DNA of 64,000 bases, from assembly GCF_029428875.1 (NCBI RefSeq), contig NZ_JAJSOO010000001.1, positions 868,001-932,000 on the forward strand. The letters are read 5' to 3'. A program made the translations under genes and the position numbers. This DNA comes from Streptomyces sp. JH34. Its GTDB lineage: Bacteria > Actinomycetota > Actinomycetes > Streptomycetales > Streptomycetaceae. The notes under the pieces are model-generated. The model was given only the letters and a program-made list of their open reading frames with translations. It was not told the DNA's origin and did no database searches. Positions 53,066 to 61,008 of the stretch are shown piece after piece (the first letter of the stretch is position 1; the number at the start of each line of letters is the position of its first letter).

Positions 53066-53458
53066 GTGAGCCGTACCGCCGAAGAGACCAACCGCCGTAT
53101 GCTCCGGGCGCGGGACGCGATGGACCGCGCGTACGCGCAGCCGCTGGACGTGCCTGCCCTCGCCCGGATCGCCCATGTCTCCCCGGCCCACTTCGCCCGC
53201 ACCTTCCGCGCCACCTTCGGCGAGACCCCGCACCGCTATCTCCAGCGTCGCCGCGTCGAGCGGGCGATGTTCCTGCTTCGGGAGAGCGACCGAAGCGTCA
53301 CGGACATCTGTTACGAGGTCGGCTTCGGCAGCACGGGCACGTTCAGCCGCACGTTCCGCGACATCGTCGGCCGGTCGCCGAGGACCTACCGCAAGGAGTC
53401 GGCGGCCGTGGACGTCCCCACGTGCTTCACGAAGGCGTGGACGCGGCCGAGCGCCTGA
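53066..53458 (+). CDS. AraC-family regulator, DNA-binding domain only
   Basis: 130 residues, almost wholly the two-HTH AraC domain: LDVPALARIAHVSPAHFARTF (first HTH), RSVTDICYEVGFGSTGTFSRTF (second HTH), and PRTYRK at the end. It has no sensing domain. The start is the GTG at 53066 (VSRTAEE); an ATG at 53036 inside the direct repeat is possible. It is followed 112 bp on by a VOC-family gene on the same strand, a common regulator-glyoxalase pairing. The direct repeats upstream may be its own binding sites. Confidence 0.88.
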   Translation: MSRTAEETNRRMLRARDAMDRAYAQPLDVPALARIAHVSPAHFARTFRATFGETPHRYLQRRRVERAMFLLRESDRSVTDICYEVGFGSTGTFSRTFRDIVGRSPRTYRKESAAVDVPTCFTKAWTRPSA

Positions 53459-53486
53459 GCCACCTGTCGGCACCGGCCGCCGGCTG

Positions 53487-53521
53487 CCGACCGCCGACCG
53501 CCGACCGCCGACCGCCGACCG
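53487..53521. repeat. 7-bp tandem repeat, five copies
   Basis: CCGACCG repeated five times without change between the AraC and VOC genes. Confidence 0.9.
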
Positions 53522-53570
53522 GGCAGTTTTGGATAAGTTTTCTCCGGTCCCGCCGATTAGCGTGGTCCAC

Positions 53571-53981
53571 ATGTTCAACGCGATCACGCACTCACAGATC
53601 TACGTCCTCGACCAGGACCAGGCCCTCGACTTCTACGTCGGCAAGCTCGGCCTGGAGGTCAATGCCGATGTCGACATGGGCTTCATGCGCTGGCTCACGG
53701 TCAGCGTCCCCGGCCACCCCGACCGCCAGGTCCTGCTGGAGAAGCCCGGTCCTCCGGCGATGTCCGACGAGACGGCGGAGCAGGTACGCGAACTGCTGAC
53801 CAAGGGGGCACTGGGCAGCGCGCTCATCCTCACCACGGACGACTGCCGCAAGACGTACGAGACACTGCTGGCCCGGGGCGTGGAGTTCACCGACGAGCCG
53901 ACGGAGAGGCCGTACGGAATCGACTGCGGCCTGCGCGACCCCTTCGGCAACCACCTCCGCTTCACCCAGCCGAAGGACTGA
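53571..53981 (+). CDS. VOC-family (glyoxalase/bleomycin-resistance-like) protein
   Basis: 136 residues with the VOC beta-alpha-beta-beta-beta fold: HSQIYVLDQDQALDFYVGKLG at the start, GMEFT-like RGVEFTDEPTERPYG, and DPFGNHLRF at the end. Such proteins bind metals and act on or sequester small electrophiles or drugs. The ATG at 53571 is preceded by TAGCGT 7 nt away, suggesting a leaderless message; a GTG at 53562 is an alternative. Likely controlled by the AraC protein encoded upstream. The substrate is unknown. Confidence 0.88.
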   Translation: MFNAITHSQIYVLDQDQALDFYVGKLGLEVNADVDMGFMRWLTVSVPGHPDRQVLLEKPGPPAMSDETAEQVRELLTKGALGSALILTTDDCRKTYETLLARGVEFTDEPTERPYGIDCGLRDPFGNHLRFTQPKD

Positions 53982-54164
53982 GAACCGAAGGCGGGGGCGC
54001 TCGGACGGCGGTGGCGGTTCGCCACCGGCTCCGGCCGCGCCCGCCCCGGACGGTCGCCGCACGCTCCCCCTCCTGCGTACAGGCCGGTGCACATCACGTA
54101 CAGCAGCCTGGCGACAGCGCGTCACCCCTGGTCACGCTCGGCCATGTCGCATCAACGTAGAGGC

Positions 54165-54659
54165 ATGACCAGCAAGCAGCCACCCCTCCCCATGCGACCC
54201 GTACGCGCCGCACAACCCCGCTTCACCTGGCACCACTTCACTATGCGGTTCAGCTCGACGCCACGCGGCGCCCGCCTCGCCCGGCACCTGGCCGGCGAGC
54301 GTCTCGACGCCTGGGGCATCCCGTACGGGAGCGAGGCGCACGACACACTGACGCTGACCGTCGCGGAGCTCAGCAGCAACGCCGTGCACCACGGCCACGT
54401 ATCCGGACGGGACTTCCGCCTACGCCTCACCGCCGAGGGCACAGCCATCCGCATCGAGGTCACCGACACCCGGGGCGAACGCCTCCCCACACCCGCCGAA
54501 ACAGCCTCATCCGACGAGGACGGCGGCCGCGGCCTGCTCCTGGTCGCCGCCCTCACCGACCGCTGGGGCTGGTACCCCTGCGCGGACGGGCCGGGCAAGA
54601 CGGTCTGGGCGGTCCTCGAAGTCTCCCGGTGCCCGGAGCGACAGGATTCCAGCCAGTAG
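54165..54659 (+). CDS. HATPase_c anti-sigma-factor-like kinase (AbaA-like)
   Basis: 164 residues with the GHKL ATP-binding fold: N-box LTVAELSSNAVHHG, G1-like EVTDTRGER, G2 DGGRGLLLVAALTDRWG. Streptomyces has many such small ATPases, related to RsbW/SpoIIAB anti-sigma factors and to AbaA of the WhiJ-type loci. No HTH or sensor part. The start is uncertain: the ATG at 54165 (MTSKQPP) or at 54144 (MSHQRRG). It is not coupled to the XRE/DUF397 pair, which lies 7 kb away. Confidence 0.85.
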   Translation: MTSKQPPLPMRPVRAAQPRFTWHHFTMRFSSTPRGARLARHLAGERLDAWGIPYGSEAHDTLTLTVAELSSNAVHHGHVSGRDFRLRLTAEGTAIRIEVTDTRGERLPTPAETASSDEDGGRGLLLVAALTDRWGWYPCADGPGKTVWAVLEVSRCPERQDSSQ

Positions 54660-54758
54660 GCAGTATCACGTTGCAAGCGCCTGCGCTTCGACTGCGACAA
54701 ACTGGGCCGCATCATCGCGTGGACCGACACCACCGGCAGCCGGCACGAATACGCCTGA
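54660..54758 (+). pseudogene. C-terminal fragment of an Rhs/YD-repeat protein
   Basis: In one frame the strand reads RLRFDCDKLGRIIAWTDTTG and then SRHEYA before a TGA at 54756-54758. This is a YD-repeat (Y-D-x-x-G-R-x-x-x-x-T-D-x-x-G) of Rhs proteins with its upstream part gone. It ends 12 bp before the next gene's ATG, where an immunity gene would normally sit. Confidence 0.65.
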
Positions 54759-54770
54759 AGAAATAGGCTC

Positions 54771-55103
54771 ATGTCCGACCTGACTCGATTGACCCATGAA
54801 TTGATCGAATCGACGCACGAGGAGAACACCTCGAAGATCCCTGATCCCGTGCGCGATTTCATCGAAAGAATTACCTTCGCTGCACCCGAAGACATCCTCT
54901 CCGCTGTGCATGAGGTGCTGGCCAAGGACTGGATGGCGATGCCGGTATGGGCCCGCAATCTCGCTTACCGGCTTGTCTGCTTGCAGCGCCCGGATGATGC
55001 CGAACTGCTACGCGAAGCGGCAGCCGACCTGTTCTCCTTCGGCCCCGACTGGGACGACATGGCGGAAGAGCTGCGAGATCGAGCATCCCAACTGGAAAGC
55101 TGA
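54771..55103 (+). CDS. small protein, candidate immunity protein
   Basis: 110 residues, soluble and acidic, with WARNLAYRLVCLQRPDDAE and FGPDWDDMAEELRDRASQLE matching the protein at 51097-51441. It starts 12 bp after the end of the Rhs fragment. Lower GC and codons such as GAA and AAT-rich N-terminus suggest recent arrival. Rhs toxins are usually followed by their immunity gene, hence the proposal; no toxin domain remains to test it. Confidence 0.7.
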   Translation: MSDLTRLTHELIESTHEENTSKIPDPVRDFIERITFAAPEDILSAVHEVLAKDWMAMPVWARNLAYRLVCLQRPDDAELLREAAADLFSFGPDWDDMAEELRDRASQLES

Positions 55104-55278
55104 CACGAATCCACGAGGCCGGTGCCGCGCTCGCTGACCTGAAACCGACGGCGTGACCACCCATCCTTCTGCACGGCTGGACCGAGATCGCCGCGCCGGA
55201 GACACTTGACCCCAACTATGCCAAGGCCGACGCTCCACGTAACGCGCCTAGGCCAGCACACGCACACACGGGGGCAAG

Positions 55279-56868
55279 GTGCCGGACCAACCGATCGCCG
55301 GACGGTACGAGCTCCTGGAGGAGCTCAACAGCGGCGGTATGGGCGACGTATGGCGTGGTTACGACGCCGTCCTGGACCGGCCCGTCGCCGTGAAGGTGGT
55401 CCGGCGGCAGGCCGTCGCCGGTTCACCGCAGCTGGCCGAGGAGTTCGCCAAACGGTTCAAGCGGGAGGCGCGCATCACCGCGCGCATCCAGCACCCCGGG
55501 GTCCCGCAGGTGTTCGACGCGGTGCTCGACGACGCCTACGAGCGGCTCTTCCTCGTCATGGAGCTGGTCGACGGCGTCCCCCTGTCCGCGTACATCCACC
55601 CCGAGCGCCCACTGCCCGTCAGCTGGGCCGTGGCCGTCGCCGCGCAGGTCGCCACCGTGCTGTCGCACGCCCACGACGTGCCGGTGATCCACCGCGACCT
55701 CAAGCCGTCGAACATCCTGGTCGCCCGGGACGGGACGGTGAAGGTCCTCGACTTCGGAATCGCGGCGATCCTGCGCACGGACGTCACCAAGCTGACCGCG
55801 ACCGGCAGCCCCATCGGCACCTACCAGTACATGGCACCGGAACAGGTTCGCGGCGGGCGCACCAGTCCGCAGACCGATCTGTACGCGCTGGGCTGCGTGT
55901 TGCACGAACTGCTCAGTGGACGGCCCCTGTTCACTGCCGACAGCGAGTACCTGGTGATGTACCAGCACGTGAACGCCGCTCCGGCCCCGTTGCGCCTGCT
56001 GCGACCGGACGTGCCGGAGTCCCTGGAGGAGCTGGTCCTGCACCTGCTGCTCAAGGCGCCGGAGGCGCGGCCCGCCGATGTCCAGGAGGTGTACGAGCGG
56101 CTTCGGCACTTCCTGCCCGCGCCCGGTGCGCGGCCCGCTCCCGGTGAGGCAGGGCCGCAGGGAGCGCCGGATCCGACCGCGATCTTCCGTGAGCCGTACG
56201 CGCCGCGTGCCCGCGCCCGTGCAGGACGGCCCGTGCCCACCACGGTCGATCCGGCCGCCGCACAGCCGGCCCCCGTCGCCGTGCCCGCGCAGCTGCGCGA
56301 GGAGATCGCGGAGGCGTACGCGCACTCCGACGCGCTGCTGGACGAGGAGCGGTTCGCCCAGGCCGCGGAGGTGCTGAGCGAGATCATCGAGCCGGCCGCG
56401 CGTGCCCTCGGCGCCGAGAGCAGGAAGGTCCTGGAGCTCCGGACGCAGCGCGCCGCGATCCGGCTGCTCGGCGGCGACTACCGAGCGGCGTTGCCCGAGT
56501 TCGACACCCTGGCCGACGCCTACGCGCGTACCGGCGGCCCCAGCAGTACGCAGGCACGTGCGTGCCGGGCCCAGGCTGCCCGGTGCCGTGCCGAACTGGG
56601 CCAGGCGACCGACGCGCTGGCCGCGCTACGGGGCGTTCTGGACATCGTCCGCGCCGTCGACGGCGACGTGAGCGACGAGGCGGTCGAGCTGCGCCGGGAC
56701 ATCGGCATGCTCCTGCTCGCCCAGGGACAGGCGCCTGAGGCGCAGCTGATCCTCGCGCCCCTCCACGACGATCTGTGCTTGGTGTACGGGCCGACGGACG
56801 ACATGTCCGCAGAAGTCGCCGAGGTGCTGAGCCTGATCGAGCTCGACCTCGACGGCCCGACAGTGTGA
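55279..56868 (+). CDS. Ser/Thr protein kinase with TPR-like C-terminus
   Basis: 529-residue Hanks-type kinase. Gly loop NSGGMGDVW, ATP lysine in VAVKVV (Lys39), catalytic loop VIHRDLKPSN (Asp140), DFG (158-160) and YMAPEQ are intact. A Pro/Arg linker (~280-345) and TPR-like helices (~350-525; EAYAHSDALLDEERFAQAAEVL) follow. There is no transmembrane helix or PASTA domain, so it is cytoplasmic. The GTG start has GGGGG 4 nt upstream. It lies 46 bp before a helicase gene; they are probably one operon, and the helicase may be a target. Confidence 0.93.
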   Translation: MPDQPIAGRYELLEELNSGGMGDVWRGYDAVLDRPVAVKVVRRQAVAGSPQLAEEFAKRFKREARITARIQHPGVPQVFDAVLDDAYERLFLVMELVDGVPLSAYIHPERPLPVSWAVAVAAQVATVLSHAHDVPVIHRDLKPSNILVARDGTVKVLDFGIAAILRTDVTKLTATGSPIGTYQYMAPEQVRGGRTSPQTDLYALGCVLHELLSGRPLFTADSEYLVMYQHVNAAPAPLRLLRPDVPESLEELVLHLLLKAPEARPADVQEVYERLRHFLPAPGARPAPGEAGPQGAPDPTAIFREPYAPRARARAGRPVPTTVDPAAAQPAPVAVPAQLREEIAEAYAHSDALLDEERFAQAAEVLSEIIEPAARALGAESRKVLELRTQRAAIRLLGGDYRAALPEFDTLADAYARTGGPSSTQARACRAQAARCRAELGQATDALAALRGVLDIVRAVDGDVSDEAVELRRDIGMLLLAQGQAPEAQLILAPLHDDLCLVYGPTDDMSAEVAEVLSLIELDLDGPTV

Positions 56869-56914
56869 CCCGCCACCGCCTCTACGCCCGTAGCCTCCCC
56901 CGGAGAGTCCGCCC

Positions 56915-59050
56915 ATGCCCCACCTCGCGTTCGACATCGACTTCTGTGCACAGCTCAGCAAGCTCCAGGGCAGCGTCAAGCAGGGCGTGTTCGATGCCTG
57001 GGAGAAGTTCGAGCGCCTCACCCTGGACCAGCTGTTCAAGGACCAGGGGCTGAAACTGGAAACGCTCAAGCGGGCCCGTGATCCGCACATCAGGACCATC
57101 CGCATCGATCAGGGGACGCGCGGGGTCGTCCTCGCACCGGACAGCGGTGACACGTACGTGCTGCTGCGCGTCATGCCGCACGACAAGGCGATCGCGTGGG
57201 CGGTCAAGCAGAAGGCCAGCATCAACACGGTCACCCGAGCCGTGGAGATCCGGGACATCGCCATGCTCGACGAACTCACGCCGGCGTACGAGCGGATCGC
57301 CCCGGTTCCCGATCAGCGGCTGTTCGCGAAGGTGTCCGACGGTGACATGGCCGCGCTCGGCATCGACGAGACCACCCTGCGGCAGGCTCGCGCGCTGTCC
57401 GACGCCGAACAGCTGGAGGTTTTCGCGCCCTACTTCCCGCAGGATCAGCGTGAGGTCCTGGAGTACCTGGCGGCCGGTTTCAGCGTCGAGGACGTCTGGC
57501 GGGACGTGGTGTCCGTGGCCATGTCCACCGTCTCCGCCGGTGATCCGCCGGTGGACACACAGGACTTCGCCACAGCGATTCAGCGCACCCGTGCGCGTAT
57601 CGCTCTCGTCACCGCGTCGGAGGAGCTGCGCGACATCCTGGACAAGCCGTTCGCGGCCTGGCGGGTCTTCCTCCATCCGTCGCAGCACAAGGTCGCCTAC
57701 CGCCCCTCGTACTCGGGCCCCGCCCAGGTCACCGGTGGACCCGGTACCGGGAAGACGGTCGTCGCCCTGCACCGGGTGCGCCACCTCCTGGGCCATCTGC
57801 GCGACGGCGACAGGGTGCTGCTGACGACGTACACGAACGCCCTGGTAGCGGCACTGCGCGCCGGTCTCGCCGCCTTGGTCGAGGACGAGGTGCTGCGCGA
57901 CCGTGTCGACGTCATGACCGTCGACGCGTTCGCGGGCCGTGTCGTGTCGACGTCGCGGCGGCCGTTGCGAAGCGGTGAGGAGGAGGCCCGGTGGGAGAGG
58001 GCGGCCCGCGCCACCGGCTTCACCGGCACCGCGCAGTTCCTCGCGCAGGAGTACAAGCACGTGGTCCTGGCCCAGGACCTGCGCACCCTGGAGCAGTACG
58101 AGGCCTGTGAGCGACGAGGACGCGGCAGCGCTCTGCCCACGTCCGCCCGCGCTCTGGTGTGGCACACGGTCGAGGAGTTCACCGACCGGCTCGGCGCCGA
58201 CGGGTTGCGCACCTACCTCGGAACATGCTCGGAGGCCGCGGATCTGCTGGAGACCTCAGGTCCGCCCTACCGGCACGTGGTCGTCGACGAGGCCCAGGAC
58301 CTGCACCCGGCCCAGTGGCGGCTGCTGCGGGCCGCGGCTCCGGCGCGCCCGGACGACCTGTTCATCGCGGGCGACCCGCACCAGCGCATCTACGACACGA
58401 AGGTCTCCCTGAGGACGGTCGGTGTCAGGGTGACCGGCAGGTCGACGAAGATGCGCAAGAACTACCGCTCCACCCACGAGATCCTCAGCTGGTCCACCGC
58501 GCTCCTCGTCGGCCGGCCCTTCGAGCAACTGGCGGACGACGCCCGTAACGAGACCCTGCTCGGCTACCGTTCGGCCCTGCACGGCAGCGGGCCCGAGACG
58601 TTCGGCGGGGATTCGGAGGACGCCGAGCTCGACGCGCTGGTCACACGGGTCCGCGGTTGGCTCGACAGCGGTATCGCGCCGGGCGAGATCGGGGTCAGCG
58701 CCCGGTTCAACAAGACCTGCGACAGGGCGGTGGAACGCCTCAGGGCGGCGGGTCTCCCTGCCGTGCGGCTCCGGGGTGACTCGTCCACCGGCCTGGAGAG
58801 CGTGCAGATCGGCACGATGCACGCCTTCAAGGGGTTGGAGTTCCGGTGCGTCGCGGTCATCGGCGTCAGTGACGGAGCCCTGCCGTTCCCGAAGGCGGTC
58901 ACCGCGGCCGAGGTGGACCGGCTCCAGCACGACGCGGACCTCCTGGCGGAGCGCTGCCTGCTGTTCGTCGCGTGCACCCGCGCCCGGGACGGGTTGTACG
59001 TGTCGTGGTGGGGCGACCCGAGTGAGTTCCTGGTGGAGGCAGGGCTGTGA
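56915..59050 (+). CDS. RelE-like / UvrD-family helicase fusion
   Basis: 711 residues. The N-terminal ~105 residues resemble RelE/ParE-type toxins (KLQGSVKQGVFDAWEKF, then TIRIDQGTRGVVLA, YVLLRVMPHDKAIAWA), though catalytic residues cannot be judged. A SF1 helicase follows: Walker A VTGGPGTGKTVVAL (~272), motif II VVVDEAQDLHP (~455), motif III AGDPHQRIYD, motif IV KNYRSTHEI, VQIGTMHAFKGLEF, and LFVACTRARD. GGAGAG precedes the ATG. It probably acts with the upstream kinase in stress, repair or phage response. This toxin-fold/helicase fusion is found in other actinomycetes. Confidence 0.9.
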   Translation: MPHLAFDIDFCAQLSKLQGSVKQGVFDAWEKFERLTLDQLFKDQGLKLETLKRARDPHIRTIRIDQGTRGVVLAPDSGDTYVLLRVMPHDKAIAWAVKQKASINTVTRAVEIRDIAMLDELTPAYERIAPVPDQRLFAKVSDGDMAALGIDETTLRQARALSDAEQLEVFAPYFPQDQREVLEYLAAGFSVEDVWRDVVSVAMSTVSAGDPPVDTQDFATAIQRTRARIALVTASEELRDILDKPFAAWRVFLHPSQHKVAYRPSYSGPAQVTGGPGTGKTVVALHRVRHLLGHLRDGDRVLLTTYTNALVAALRAGLAALVEDEVLRDRVDVMTVDAFAGRVVSTSRRPLRSGEEEARWERAARATGFTGTAQFLAQEYKHVVLAQDLRTLEQYEACERRGRGSALPTSARALVWHTVEEFTDRLGADGLRTYLGTCSEAADLLETSGPPYRHVVVDEAQDLHPAQWRLLRAAAPARPDDLFIAGDPHQRIYDTKVSLRTVGVRVTGRSTKMRKNYRSTHEILSWSTALLVGRPFEQLADDARNETLLGYRSALHGSGPETFGGDSEDAELDALVTRVRGWLDSGIAPGEIGVSARFNKTCDRAVERLRAAGLPAVRLRGDSSTGLESVQIGTMHAFKGLEFRCVAVIGVSDGALPFPKAVTAAEVDRLQHDADLLAERCLLFVACTRARDGLYVSWWGDPSEFLVEAGL

Positions 59051-59208
59051 AGGTCCGACGTCAGACGCGCCCTCCCGGCACGACCCACGGCGCCCCATGG
59101 TCCGACACCGCCCGGGCGGAGCACCGTCGCACGTCTTCGACGAAAGCGTCTCGCAAGGGTGCGGCAACTCTCTGCCACCGCCGCTGCATCATCTTGTGAA
59201 GGTCCGAC
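59046..59208. repeat. 14-bp direct repeats around a 135-bp gap
   Basis: TGTGAAGGTCCGAC occurs at 59046-59059, over the helicase stop, and again at 59195-59208. The bases between hold no gene. Possibly a trace of a duplication or an excised element. Confidence 0.7.
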
Positions 59209-59275
59209 CATGAATGTTCGGGTTCCTTGATCAGCTCTTGCGGGTGCGACTTACCTCAGAGTAACTAACTGGTCC

Positions 59276-59932
59276 ATGAACCTCTTCAGTCGCAGCTCCC
59301 TGCTCCGCCGTCCGGAGCCTCGTCCGGAGGAGTCCACCACCGACCAGGCGGGCACCGGTGCCTCGGTCATGCCCGACCCCCGTCTGGCCGCTCTCACCGG
59401 GGAGTGGATGATCGACCCCGCGCACAGCAGGATCGGCTTCTCCGTACGGCACGCCATGGTGACGACCGTGCGCGGCTCGTTCACGGAGTACGAGAGCCGT
59501 CTCTACTTCGACGGGCGCAACCCGGCACGCTCCCGGGCCGAGATATCGATGGCCACCGCGAGCGTCGACACGGGTGTGGAGCAGCGGGACGCGCATCTGA
59601 TCGGACGGGACTTCCTGGATGCCAGGAACCACCCGCGGATCGGCTTCACGAGCAGCGCAGTACAGCTCATCGGCAAGGACGTCTACCGCATGACGGGCGA
59701 CCTCACGATCCGGGGCGTCACCGGGCCCGTGGTCCTGGACCTGACGTACATCGGTTACGTCACCGACCCCTTCGGCTACGAGCGTGTCGGGTTCGACGGG
59801 ACCACCACCATCAACCGGTCCGACTGGGGTCTCACCTACAACGCCCGGCTGGCCGAGGGCGGCGCCATGGTGAGCGAGCGGCTGCGCCTCCAGTTCGACA
59901 TCGCGGCGATCCGCACTCCGCCCGCTGCCTGA
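59276..59932 (+). CDS. YceI-family protein
   Basis: 218 residues with the YceI lipocalin-like barrel: WMIDPAHSRIGFSVRHAMVTTVRG at its start, then SRAEISMATASVDTG, GRDFLDARNHPRIGF and DLTIRGVTGPVVL. YceI proteins bind isoprenoid chains or similar lipids. The ~45-residue N-terminus is polar with no signal peptide, so it is cytoplasmic, unlike E. coli YceI. TTACCTCAGAGTAA, an imperfect palindrome ~20 bp before the ATG, may bind a regulator. Confidence 0.9.
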   Translation: MNLFSRSSLLRRPEPRPEESTTDQAGTGASVMPDPRLAALTGEWMIDPAHSRIGFSVRHAMVTTVRGSFTEYESRLYFDGRNPARSRAEISMATASVDTGVEQRDAHLIGRDFLDARNHPRIGFTSSAVQLIGKDVYRMTGDLTIRGVTGPVVLDLTYIGYVTDPFGYERVGFDGTTTINRSDWGLTYNARLAEGGAMVSERLRLQFDIAAIRTPPAA

Positions 59933-59939
59933 CCCGCTC

Positions 59940-60938
59940 TCAGGCGCCGGTATCCGCGTTACGGTCGGGTGCACCCCGGAACGTGCAGCGGTAGGCGCGG
60001 GGTGACACTCCCAGCGCCACGTGGAAGTGCTGCCGTAGCGCGGTGCCGGTGCCGAAGCCCGCGTCAACGGCGATGCGGTCCACCGGCAGGTCGGTCTTCT
60101 CCAGCAACTGCCTTGCTCTGTCGACACGTAGCTGGGTGATCCACTGCATGGGCGTGAGACCGGCCTCCTGCCGGAAACGCCGGTTGAAGGTCCGTACGCT
60201 CATCGAGGCGCGGCCCGCCAGCTCGGCCAGCTTCAGGGGCTGGTCCAAGTGCCGGAGGGCGAACTCCCGGGCCGGAGCCGTCGAGCACTGCTCGGGCGGG
60301 GTGACCGGGCGTTCGACGAACTGGGCCTGTCCGCCTTCTCGGTGGGGTGGTACCACGGTTCCGCGGGCCACCGTGTTGGCGACCGCCGCCCCGTGGTCGG
60401 TACGGATCATGTGAAGGCAGAGATCGATACCGGAGGCGACACCCGCCGAGGTGAGGACGCCCCGGTCGTCGGTGTAGAGCACGTCGGCGTCCACCTCGAT
60501 CTCCGGGTAGAGCGTCCGGAATTCCTCGCACGACTTCCAGTGCGTCGTCGCACGCCGCCCGTGCAGCAGTCCGGCCGCCGCGAGGACGAACGAGCCGGTG
60601 CAGATGGACGCCACCCGTGCTCCGCGGGGGATCCGCTCCAGGGCACGGGCCACCTCCGCGTCGATCCGGCCACGTTCCTGTGCCCCGTAGTCCTCCTGGG
60701 CCGCCGGCACGATGACGGTGTCCGCGTGCTCCAGCGCCTCGGGGCCGGCCGCCACGTTGATCGTGAAATCGGTGTCCGTCGGCACGACGCCCGGCCTCGG
60801 TGTGCAGGTGACGAGTTCGTACAGGGGCTCACCGGACGTCGAGACCGCCTGGGCGAACAGACGGTGCACGATCCCGAGCTCCATCGGCAGCAGCCCGGGG
60901 CGTACGAGCACGACCACTCGATGCCTCTTCTTCACCAT
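59940..60938 (-). CDS. GlxA-type AraC regulator (DJ-1/PfpI domain)
   Basis: 332 residues. Residues ~5-180 form a DJ-1/PfpI-like amidotransferase fold (VVLVRPGLLPMELGIVHRLF, ASICTGSFVLAAAGLLHG, with the nucleophile-elbow Cys). Residues ~210-320 are an AraC pair of HTHs (LKLAELAGRASMSVRTFNRRF, RIAVDAGFGTGTALRQHF). Such GlxA-type proteins sense small nitrogen or sugar-derived molecules. The ATG at 60938 (MVKKRHRV) is chosen; the frame is open to 61088. Divergent from an MFS gene 70 bp away, which it probably controls. Confidence 0.92.
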   Translation of the reverse strand: MVKKRHRVVVLVRPGLLPMELGIVHRLFAQAVSTSGEPLYELVTCTPRPGVVPTDTDFTINVAAGPEALEHADTVIVPAAQEDYGAQERGRIDAEVARALERIPRGARVASICTGSFVLAAAGLLHGRRATTHWKSCEEFRTLYPEIEVDADVLYTDDRGVLTSAGVASGIDLCLHMIRTDHGAAVANTVARGTVVPPHREGGQAQFVERPVTPPEQCSTAPAREFALRHLDQPLKLAELAGRASMSVRTFNRRFRQEAGLTPMQWITQLRVDRARQLLEKTDLPVDRIAVDAGFGTGTALRQHFHVALGVSPRAYRCTFRGAPDRNADTGA

Positions 60939-61008
60939 GGCCAGATTCTTGCAGAAGCAGTCCATCTCGCCAGTGGTTGCCCCGCAGTCACACGATGACG
61001 ATCGACGC

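Noticed and set aside
53487..53521. CCGACCG repeats as a CRISPR-like array
   Set aside because: The units are only 7 bp with no spacers; a simple tandem repeat.
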